Positions 1-12,000 of a stretch of 64,000 nt of DNA are shown piece by piece (within the stretch, counting starts at the first letter, position 1; the number at the start of each line of letters is the position of its first letter). The stretch covers positions 234,021-298,020 of the forward strand of contig MGVE01000006.1 in the NCBI GenBank assembly GCA_001800315.1. Direction: 5' to 3'. A model generated the notes under the pieces. The model ran no database searches, had not been told where the DNA came from, and was given only the letters and a program-made list of their open reading frames with translations. Source of the stretch: Elusimicrobia bacterium RIFOXYA2_FULL_47_53 (GTDB lineage: Bacteria > Elusimicrobiota > Endomicrobiia > Endomicrobiales > XYA2-FULL-47-53). A program made the translations under genes and the position numbers.

Positions 1-3000
1 TTAACAAAGTGCCAGTTCAAATAGGAATGAGACGAAACCTTGAAAAACAGAGAGGACACAAATTCAGGCAGGTTTTTTAACATTGAAATTATTGAAACCG
101 CCCCAAACGCGCGCCGGCCGGTTTTTTGCGTTTTTATTTCGCCGTCACCCGATTTCTTTTCCGGCTTAACCGCAGGCTCATCGGGTTCTTTAAGAGCTTC
201 AATGGTTGACGGTTTGGAAAAATAATCAAATAGAAACATATTCCAAATGGTTGAAAACACGAAGGCATGCAGGAATATCAGGACATTGGCCGAGTCAAAA
301 TACGGGAAATAGGTGCGCATTGCGTCGTCTAAGCTCCAGCCCACTGTCATCGCGGCAGTCCAGTACAAAGTGTTATAGCCCATGAGCCTGGCGTAGCGGT
401 TCCACAAATTTGACACCACATTCTTAACACCGGGTTTGTCGTATTCCCCTAAAAACAGCCCTCTTATGGATATTTTATGAATAGCGAGCTCCATGGTAAG
501 CACCCTTAAACCTGTGTTCACAAGCGGTGAGACAAAACCCACATCAAATATCACCCTCGCGAATATCCCCATCACCTCTCCCTGTCCTGCCAGAGCGGGA
601 GTAAAGTATCCGGCCATAAAGAATCCATAAAGGAAAATATACCGGTAATAGCTTGTAAGAAGGGATTTAAACGACCAGCGAATAATTTCTCTGAAGCCGC
701 CCGGGTCAGTTACTCCCCGTTTCATAAGATTAATCTTATTTGACAGTCCCTTGCCCTGGCTCAGCCTGGCCCTTGACATCCAGGAAGCTACAAACGCGGT
801 GGCAAACGCTATCGCGACTTTATAGATATGTCCGGCCGAACCGACTCCGTCGTAACCAAGATTTGAAAGCGCAAAATGAATAAACGGTATCGCGGCTGTC
901 GCGGGAATAACGAAGGCGAAATTGGTTCTTACTATTTTTGGGATAGCCCTTATCGCAGCGTATTTATTTTCCAGGGCGGCGGCGCGCTCGCTGAGCCATT
1001 TACCTGCCAAGATACTGCTGTTTAGCAACCAGCCTCCCGCTACCAATACCGCGAAGGGCGCCAAAAGGCCCGGGAAAGCGGGCAGGATATAGAAAATTGA
1101 AATACCTATATATAGAACTGTCAGCCAAAGGCCGAATTTATTTATTCCTCTTATTATCGCGGGCTTATATTCCGAAATACCGAAGGCCGCGCGCAGTGCT
1201 TTGCCGAAAACAAACCTGCCGATCGCGTAGGTGCTCGTCAAGGTGAGCGGTGTGTTGATTTTCTTTGGTAAAACTATGGTGAAAGCCGCTCCCTTATCTT
1301 TCACGCTATGAATGCTAATTGTCCCGTTCATACTTTCAACCATGTCTTTGCAAATAGCAAGGCCGTAACCGGAGAGCCCTCCCTCTTTACTTGTTTCTCC
1401 AGGATTAAACAACCTGTTATCTTTCAGAAGCTCTTCCGGAATGCCTGGCCCGTTATCAGAAAATACAATAATCCAATTATCATCGTCTTCTGAAACGCGA
1501 ATTTCACGCAGAGGTTTCCAGTCAGTTTGTGCGTGTTTCATTAAAAGATAAATTTCATAATCATAGGAAGCTTCCTGTGAATTTTTAAGCAGATTTTTAA
1601 ATATTCGCGATAATGCGCCTTTATTGCCCAATATTTCAGTCTTATCTCCTCCCCAATTAAACTCAAGTAAAGCATCCTCACGAGTTATTGAGCGGAGTTG
1701 TTGTTCAAACACCTCATTATTTATGGTTGTGAGTTCTCTGCTGTCCTCTATAATATTCTGCAATTCATCAACCATGTTCAGCAGATCATTGTCCTTTTCT
1801 GTTAGCCGCGCTTTAATATTATCCAGCTCCAGAACAAGTTCGCGCGCAAGAGAGTCTAACTGCTCCGAGATAATTCTTTCGTTACTCTGTTTGTTCTTAT
1901 CCTTAGCCTCCCAGATCTTATTTACATATGCGGCGCTCAATTCTTGAAACCGCCGCGGGTTTATTTTATTTTCACCGCGATTACTAACTTCTATGATTTT
2001 TTTCTTGAACTCCGGAATAAGAGCCAAATCATGTATCCGCATAGTGTGTTTAACAATATTTTTTCTTGTATCCAGTTCCAGGGCAGTCAATTTTGTTTCT
2101 AATTCATCTTTTTCAAACACGGGCTGTACATTGGCCTTGGATGAAACGGTTTTTTTGCTGTATATCGCGGGAAGCAATTCTAACAGCTGAGGTTCGCCTC
2201 TTTCTATTTCTTCAAGGATCGCGTACGCAACAACCTCGTCGGCATATCTTAAAAGGCTGTGTATCTCGCCGGCGTATCTTCTGTCGTTTCTTTCAACCCC
2301 CAATACTTCCCGCTGGTCAATTATGCGGATGTGTCCGTCATTAGAAATATGGTATTGAATGTCTCTGTCAAAATCCAGGCCCTTTGCATTTAACCGTGCC
2401 CTGGCTTCTTTGAGTTCCAGGTAAGTCTGCAAGGTAATGTTGTTCCTGCCGGCAAAAGGCATTTCACCCGGGACTATATCCATAACAATGTTAAGTTTGT
2501 CCTCGCTGTCGCGGTAAACGCCGTACACTTTCGGGCCTATGCCCAGCCGGTCCGCCGTGACCGCGCCCTTGTAATCCTGAAGAAATTCTTTTTCCAGTTT
2601 TCTGGGCGAATCTTTTCGCGTGAGCTTGCGCAGAGCAACCGGCGTACCGTCGTCAAGCCAGCCAACCCTGACCACGGCGTTACCGCCGCTGAAATGCGCG
2701 CTGCCAAGAATTATCTCTTTTCCCGGGAAATTGACATTTTCCAATAGCGGTAAGTTATCCGCGGTGAAATTCGTATCGCCGGTTTCCCGGGCCGCTCTTA
2801 ATCCGCCGACGGTTGAATAACCGACAGGGAGATCCTCGGAGCGGATAGCCATGGTGGGCAGATAAACAAAGTTATCGCGCCTTTTTCTTTCTATATAATT
2901 GAGTATACCCTCATCTTTTACGACCTTTTCCGTACTTTCAGCGGCTCTTTTTAAAAGGTGTTCTATCGCGGGCGGCATCTTTGTCCTGTACTCGCCAGTC

Positions 3001-6000
3001 TCCGCGACAGGAACAGAGGCGCCGTCGGCCACGCCTTCTTTCTGCCACAGCTCCAGCTCCCAGTCATAAGTTGAAGCGAATTTGCCGGCCATTACTTTTT
3101 CAAAAGCATTGTTTATTTCATCATTTAACAAATCAAGCTTGACGCCTCTTTCGCCGTTTCTCCATTGGCTGGTTATTTTTTCCCATACTGACCTGAAATT
3201 TTTGTTGAGCTTTTTTTCACTGATATCGGGGCCTATAACAATTACCTTTGAAGAGGCTGTCACAACATCTATGAATTTTTCAATTTTATTGTTTACGCTC
3301 AACGAAGCTTTCTGGAGATAGACATCAACCGGCGTGAGATAATCAACCCCTGTAATATCGCCCTTTTTAAGCGTTATGGAGCGCATTTTTGGTTTCTCTG
3401 CGCCGGGATAAGCCCACCAGAATTTCAGCACCGCGCTCCCGTCGGTATTTACAGAAATCGGAAGAATATCATTTTGTTTGACGCCTAAGGCCTTGAGTTC
3501 CAGGACTATAAGCTCCTCCATATATGAGTCAACAAGCTGTATGGGCCAGTAGCCGAGGTGATTTCTGTATTCATAGTAAGCGGCAGGATGGCTTTCATAA
3601 ACATCAAGCTCAATATCATCCCATTTCTCTATCAGAGCCTGCAGGCCATTTCCGTCATACCCCAACTTGTCAATAAATTCCATTTCCGTGGCATCCGCAA
3701 TGAACAGCGGGCTTGCTATATCCGGACCGGAGGCCGCGTATCTTAAAGAAATTCCTAAGCTCTTCGGATTTATTATTTCCTTGTTTTGCAGGTAATACTC
3801 CATTTGTTCCGGGCTTATAAGCCCGTTTTCAACAGCGGGTATTCTGTTGATAAAATCTTCATTTTCTGACATTTTGCCGCTGGAGGTTATTTCTTTTCCA
3901 AAAATCAGCGGCTTGCCGGCTTTGGTGCCGCTTCCAAATAATAAATTGTAAAGCGCGTGCGTTGAGGCGTTGGCAAGGTAGGCTATATAGGCGTTCTGCG
4001 TGAAGTGCCACGCGAGGTAGGTCGCTGTCCATATTGCGCCGGCTCCGGCAAGCCTCGGCCAGTCGGGTTTGCCCAGCAGGAAATTTATCAGTATCTGAAG
4101 TGTGTGCAAAACAATATCAGGCAGCCAGAAGGGGGCAAATTTCAGCTCTACCCACCGCTTCATTTGCGGTTCATTGGAAAGCGTTTCTTTGTATTGCGGA
4201 TTGCTCTTGCGGAAATTCTTGAAATACCATCTCCCTATTTTATAGGTGCTCGCATGCGTAAGCCGGGAACCATTTTCATCCGAACTAATTTCTTCGGTGC
4301 TGTGCACTTTCCCGGTAGATGAAACCCCGGCGTATAAACCAGATCTATCTGTATTCGGACTGCTGTGAACCGATTGTCTTGGCAAATCGGGCCATGGGAT
4401 GTCTTTAAATTCCGAGAATTCCGGGCCCGCCATAAACCTATTATTATCTGTTTTAATAATTCTGCCATCCTCTTCAAAAACCGCGAGGTTTTCTGACAGG
4501 GCGTTTACATCCGCCTCATAGCCAAATTTACCATTTACTATCTTTTGAATATCTGAAACGGTGAATGTTTTATCAATTAAATATAGACGCACCACTTCGC
4601 GAATCATGCCCCTGTAAATAATGCTCTTTAACTCATTCCCTCCCAAAGTGATTTTTTCGTCACTGATATATTTAAGGGTTTTTGTGAAATCGCCCAGCAA
4701 TCTTTCCCCAAACTTCATTGAAACGGCAGAGGTTATGGTTGCGCTTTTTCTTTCATTTTCACTCAGTTCAACCATCTCTTGTAGATAGTCAAGAAGGATT
4801 CGCGTCTGCTCGTCAATCAATTGCCTTATAAGCAGCTGTTCTTCGCTCTTTATTTCTCCGAATTTGGCTGAGCGGAAAATAATCTTCAATTCCCAGAAGA
4901 ACATCGCCTGGCTTTCTTCCCATTGCTTAATTAAATTTATGATTTCCGAAATGTCTTTGTCTTTGAAACTATATTCGTATGCGAGCCGATTGGGATCATA
5001 AGTATCTTTATCTATTAATCCCAAATCAATCAACTGCGCGGTGAACCTGCTTTGCGTCATCGGGATATACATTTTAAGCGGATAGGTTATGCGGCTATCC
5101 ATGCCCGTTTTTTTAAGAAATGATATATTTTCCTTAACCTCTTCTGTCGTAACCAATGGGTCTACCATTATAAATCCCGGCACAACATAAATACCCATGG
5201 ATTCTATTCGCGCAATTGCTTCTTCATTCTCTGCAACTGTGGCCGCCTTGCCGTAACGCTTTAGTTGTGCGGGCGACCCTGATTCAATGCCGATGAACAA
5301 CACCCTTAACCCGGCCGCGTAAAGTTTTTTATACGCGTTCAATCGCTTTTCATTTTCAAAATCCGAGTCATTCTGCCTGTACACATTGCGAACGCTTGCC
5401 GAGGTGCCGAAAATTAATCCCGGGTGAATGTTGCCTTTCTTTTTTTCATCAATGATTCTGTCGGCCAAATCAAGCACCCTTTCCACGCCGCCGGCAAATA
5501 GATCTTCATCAACAAAATTTATATTCCGCACCCCTAATTTGCTCGCTTCAATAATGTCCTCAATAATTGAATTGATGGGACGGCCTTTCCATCCTCCTTC
5601 CAAAAACGGTTTTCTGTCGCATATAGCGCAATTAAACGGGCACCCGCGGCTGGTTTCCATGTATACAACACCGCCTGAATTCACAACTGCCGGGAGTATA
5701 TCGGGCAAGGGTATGCCAATATTCTCTATGGAGTTGCTGCTGCGCGGCCCATTCCGCCTGATTCCGTTTTCGTCAATGTATGAAACATTATGAATTGCTG
5801 ATTTGGGTATATTCCCCTTCGCAAACTTTACGGTATCTATCATTGCTTCTTCGCCCATCCCAACGCAAACCATGACCTCGGGAAACTTTTCAAGAATGAA
5901 GTCAACATTATAAGAAGCGACAATGTTTCCAGCGATAACAATTGGCCTTTCGCTTTTTGGCAGAGAGTTGACATAAGCCATTACGGCGAATAATTCCCGC

Positions 6001-9000
6001 AATGATCCGAAACCTAAAGACAAGCCGAGAATTTTTGGTTTTTCCTGATTTATGCGTTCTATTATCTTTTGAACATCGCCTTCTTCAAGGTAATGAACCA
6101 TTGACACTTTAACAGAATCCTTGAAAGTATTTTTTAGTGTGCCGCCGAGCACGGCAATACTTAATGGATTGTCAATCTTGGATGTATCTCTTATTTTACT
6201 GAAGAATGAAAGTGTAACTTTCACTGATTCATTGTCAACCATGTTTATGTCAGAAGAATCCTCACCGACCGTCAGCGGCTTGATAGCTTTAGTGCCGCTT
6301 CCGAATAATAAATTGTATAGCGCGTGCGTTGAGGCGTTGGCGAGGTAGGCTATATACGCGTTTTGCGTGAAGTGCCACGCGAGGTAGGTCGCTGTCCATA
6401 TTGCGCCGGCTCCGGCAAGCCTCGGCCAGTCGGGTTTGCCCAGCAGGAAATTTATCAGTATCTGCAGTGTGTGCAAAACAATATCCGGCAGCCAGAAGGG
6501 GGCAAATTTCAGCTCTACCCACCGCTTCATTTGCGGTTCATTGGAAAGCATTTCTTTGTATTGCGGATTGCTCTTGCGGAAATTCTTGAAATACCATTTC
6601 CCTATTTTATAGGTGCTTTCAAGAGTCAGGTGAGTACCATTATTTATTTCATTAGCCCGCGGCGGCTCCGCAGGTTTTATGCCCCCGGTATTTTTATATG
6701 TGCTCGGATCGATATTTGCCAATATTTCAATTATAATTTCCCCGCCACCGCCGGATTTTGAATCTTGCCCGTTTTGTTTTCTTTCAGCGAACTCGGATTG
6801 TATCAACTCAACCCGTCCTAATACACCATGCGCATTCCAACGAATATTTCCCGTGACTCCTTCTCCTGTGACCAGCCTTTCTAATACTTTTATGCCTTCA
6901 GATACATCTTTGTTCCGCGTGGCCTCCAAGGAAACAACATCGCGTATCTTATCCATCGCTGTCTCGCGTAATTCTTCAGATATTTTTTCTTCTCGCGCAA
7001 GTCCTTCAAGTACTCGCAGGCCTTCATAAATGTCTTTGTCTTCCAAGCCTTTCGCTGAGATAGCTGTGCCAATGTTTTGGATTAGGACAAGACTATCAAT
7101 GAATGCTAAATCTTTGTCTCTTACCGCACGGGCAAGCACATCCAACCATCTATTGACATGCCCTGTTTGCGCGGCATTTTCAGACAAAACTTCGCCCAAA
7201 ACCTTGATTGATGTCCTTCGCAGCAATCCCGGCCCTGTTTTGTCCTTAAATATGTCTTCCATTAAAATTAAGGCTTTGTTTACGATTTCTTTGTTGACTG
7301 CACCACCGGCAAAATTTCCTATCGTTCTGAGTGCAGTAGCGCGCAATTCAACGGGCAGCATTATATCCCCAGGCAAATTAAAGAGAATATTTACCCCTTC
7401 AGAAACATCTTTGCCGAGCTCCGCCCGCTCGGACATGCTCACGCCTATATTTACGATCGCCATGCCTCTCAAATCATTGGACAAAAATTTATCTTCGTAT
7501 AAATCACGGAGAATATTTATTCCTTCGGAAACATCTTCTGTTCGCGTCCCCGCGCGGGTTATTATTTTTCTTATGCAACTCAGCATTCCTACGCGGGCTT
7601 CTAAAATAATTGTGGCATTATTTGTGTCCTTATTGCCCAGCAATTTCAGTATCTCGGAAACATCCTCGCCGCGCTCAGCCTTAATGGATATAACATCGCC
7701 TATCGCATTCCATGCCGTTTCGGCAAAATTCCTGTTCCTTTCTCTTCCTTCTTCACGCGCCAAATTTAACAGCATATTCAGCCATTTTGAAATATCTTCA
7801 CCCCGCTCAACCTTCGCGGAGAGAACATTCCCTACTGTTACTATTGCCGCGCTGCCAAAACTTCTGTCTTTTTCTTCTTTGCGTACCGCATCAAACAGCA
7901 TATCCAGCAATTTAGCGACATCCTCGCCGCGCTCATCTTTTGTGATAATAATCCGTTCTATAGCTTTATATAGCGCTATGTAAAATTGCTGCGTTTTTTT
8001 TCTGTTAAGCATATCAGGCAATTTCTCAAGGCTCAAATTTCCTTTTTCCCAGGCCTCGTAAAACTTGTTCTTCCCGTCCATATTTACCGCTCTCTCATTT
8101 AGTGCTTCCAATCCTTCGCTGATCTCCAGCTTCGTCTCGGTATTAAGACCTTTTATAATATCTGTCACCTTATCCTTTTGTCTGCCGACAGCAGAAATGC
8201 GGCCCAGCATTTCCTTAACCCGTTTTGCGTGTTTCTCCTCAACTACACCGTCCCATATATGCCGCCTCCCGCCGGAGGCCAGCCTTTTATAAACACCGAG
8301 TTTGCCGCGCAAAAAGTAATAGCTCTTTACTTCGTTTTCTATAGTTTTTCTGCTCCTCATATCGCTTTCGTCTATAGGTATAGCGTTCCGTCCGCTGTAA
8401 AGCAAAAGCCTCTTAAAGGACAATATCGCGGCGCGGTTTTCTCCAAAGACTGCCTTAAGCGCCCTGTCAAGATTGCTAAAATCTATTCTTTGCTCATATC
8501 CGCTCGCGAACACCGGCAGAACCACATCCTCCAGGCCGGTTACCCCTCCTTCCATTATCGCCCTTGTCAGACCGTCGCTTACCGTAAGCGCATCCCTTAT
8601 ATACTGCGCCCGCGCTCTATTATTCAACGGTAACGCTCTTACAGGCGTCATTAAAAACCGGCTCTCTATTGTGTTATGATCGCGGGAAAAATTAATTATG
8701 TTATGGTGATAAAATACTTTAGCGTCCATGTGGTTTTCTGTCACTACAAATAAGTATGGCAAGATTAACTGTCTGCCTCCTATTTCCTCGCCATTATGAG
8801 TATTAATGGCGCACAGATAACCGTCAAGAAACAATGCGATTGTATACAGGTTTCTCTTTTGTTCGGCCGTAATCTCGCTCTCATAGGCGCCACGGTCGCA
8901 ATGAATATGCATTGACGCATTATAATCGGCTCCAAGTTTTTTGAAAAATATTTTTAATCCGTTCCACGACTTTTGCTTTCCGTTGTCAATTAAATAATCT

Positions 9001-12000
9001 TCTTCTTCATCAGCGTTCATCTCTAATTCTATGCCGAATTTTCTCGTAATCCCGGGAATTGGCTCAAACTTAGTTTCACCCAGCAGGGGGCTTATCAGGT
9101 CATAGCGCTCTTTCAGCCGTTTATCGCCTTCTCCCTCAAACACTCCGCTTATCCATCTCAATTCCCCGGCGCATTCCTCAAACACTATCACCTTTTCCGC
9201 TATTTCCAGCAATTTTGACTTTGCCGCTTCGTCCCATTCCCGGCTTCTCCCTAATATCCGAACCAGCGATCTGAACTCAGGGACAAAATCTTTAAAATAT
9301 ATTTCCCTAAACGCCGCTATGCGCGCCCCCGGATGCTCAGCGTCACTCGTGTTTAAAGCCTTTAGATAATCCGTATAGCCGGCCACAGCCAAGTTTACTC
9401 TCGCGGAAAGTATTTCAAGCAGTTGATACCTTAATTCTTTCGCGAGCTTGTCCGCGCCGGAGGCATCCGCCCTGATAATAAATCGTGTAAACGCTTTTTG
9501 AGTTGCATCCCTTACCTCGCCTGCCCGATCATCTCCTTTCAGGACGCCGTTTATCATATTGGAGTACACAAACCCTGCGGCCCGGCGCGCCGAGACAGCC
9601 ATACGCCTCTTACTATTCCCGCCTAAGTTGTTGTAGCGTTTGCTAAACTTCTTGGCGTTAAATTCTTTCCCAAATATCATATCCCACAACAACCTGTATT
9701 CCGAATCCGCGCCTTTTTGCAAAGCGTAATCAGCGTATTCATCGTTTACCCGTCCGCGGCCGCGTTCGCCCCGCTCATCCTCCATCCTTACGCTTTCTAA
9801 ATATCGGTTCATCAATAGGGGCAGCTGCTCCGCACCCATGCTTGCTATCAGCACGCCGTTTTTATTGGCAAACTCCGTCCCAAGCTTTGTTTCGCCGCTA
9901 ACACCGTACCGCGCGCTCTCTTCCGCGCTGGCTCTTACAACCTCTGTTTCGGTTTTTTTTGATTCCTTTTGCGCCGGCAACACTATCGCGGCACGCTCCA
10001 GTTTATCCAGCAAATCAACCGCTCTTCCTATTCCTGCCGCGTCTTTTCCGTTTATTAACGCGACTATCGCCGCATCCGTAACCGGTATTATCCGGCGGTT
10101 ATCAACCGCGTCAGGCCTTACAAGTAAGCCTCCGGCTGAAGTTATCAGCGGATTTTTTTCGGTTGGAATTAAAATATTTTCATCTCCGGTTTCTGAAGGT
10201 TTTATTCCGAAGCCGTCTTCACCGACCGTCAGCGGTTTTCCGGCTTTAGTGCCGCTTCCGAATAATAAATTGTAAAGCGCGTGCGTTGAGGCGTTGGCAA
10301 GGTAAGCTATATACGCGTTTTGCGTGAAGTGCCACGCGAGGTAGGTCGCTGTCCATATTGCGCCGGCTCCGGCAAGCCTCGGCCAGTCGGGTTTACCCAG
10401 CAGGAAATTTATCAGTATCTGTAATGTGTGAAAAACAATATCCGGCAGCCAGAAGGGGGCAATGGTAAGCTCGGTCCAGCGGTCCATTACTTTTTCGTCG
10501 GTAACCAGCGCGGGCAGGGTTGACTTAGTTGTTTTGCCATCAAGGGTTTCTTCCTCCTGCTGAGGCTTGACTAAACCTTTTCTCAGCGCGAAATCCCGTC
10601 CCTTCAGGGAAGCTGCCAGCGCCGAAACCGTAAGCGCGCGAAAATCTTTACGGGCATCAATTAACGGGCTTGAGAAAAGCGGCGAAATTGCTATCTGCGA
10701 AACGCTTCCGTCAGCGCCCTGGTCTCTTTTTTCAATTACCGGGTACCCGACATTCCCGCCCGGAGTTACGCCAAGAGCGATTGAAGGGTAGAGGTCACGA
10801 AACTCGTCTCTCAGGACATATTTGCCTTCGGAATTTTTTACGGCGTATATCTTATATAGCCTGCCCAGCATGCCGGTTAATTTTATCTGGCCGTTCTCTT
10901 CGGCCACTTCACCGAGAATGTCAGTAATTTCCCTGGCATTCTGTCCTGAAATCCTTGATCTTGAACTGTAAGCTTTGTCCGGTTTAAGGGCCCAGGCGCC
11001 GTTTCTGTTTCGTCTGGAAATAAACTTGGTCGTCATCCCGCTGACATATAAATATATTTCGTTCTTTGCGCGGCCCTGCTGGCTGTCTATCATCTGCTGA
11101 AGCGGAACCAGCACGCTGCTCATAGCGGTAGCGCTGTTTCTGTCGGTAAAAAACGCCAGCCTGACTCCGCGGTTATAAAGCGCAGCAAGTACAACGGCCA
11201 TCTCATAGCGGTCTTCATAAAGATTTTCATAGACCGTCTTTTTCTGGCCGTTTACTATTACATCTTTCTTGCCCAAAATAGTGTCGTCAATATCCAGCGC
11301 GATAAATTTCGGCAGTTCTCCCGCGGGAAGGTTAAAGATCCTCTGAAGTTCTTTCTGAGCCGCGTCTATGCCGCTTCCGATGGCCACCGCCTCGGGAATT
11401 ACTCTGTGCTGGTCCTCGTCAACGGCAAGAACAGTAAGGCCGTCAATGCCGCACAAAATCCCGTCGCGCTCATTTATAGAATCCGTCTGGTTGCCTATGT
11501 ATATGCCGCCGGAAGCCCTGAACCCGGTTTTGCGCAGGTAATCCTTCATAGCGTCTTTTTTCGTGGGTACCGGAGCCCTGGAAATATCTATAGTGCTTCT
11601 GCCGCCCTCTCTGATTACTATATCCTGCCCGTTTATTCCCGCTGTCTGCTCGGCCCGCGGCCTTTTCGTTGAGGCGGAGGGAAGAAGGCCGGTTTCTATC
11701 CGGCTGAATATCTCGGCGAGACGGGGCAGCGAATAATGGTAGCTTTGCGCGGCCCTGCTTCCGTCGGAATCACGGGGCTGAAGGGACGCGGATATCTCGG
11801 CAAGCCTCTCCCCGACGGGGATTATGCTTTTTGCTTCTATAAACTCCCTGTCTTCCCGGCTGATCTCAAAAGTCCCCAGAGCGTGTTTGCCGGCTTCAAG
11901 CGGCCGCCTGGACGCGTCGGAGCGTATTTCCTCAATTTCTCTTGCCTCGCCCGAAATAAAATCGGCCAGCGCGGGATCGTCAACCGGGGCTTTATTAAAC

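Noticed and set aside
7030..7983. 317-codon plus-strand ORF over the HEAT-like region
   Set aside because: It is antisense to the giant ORF, is Ser/Leu-rich as expected for the complement of repeat helices, and shows no domain.
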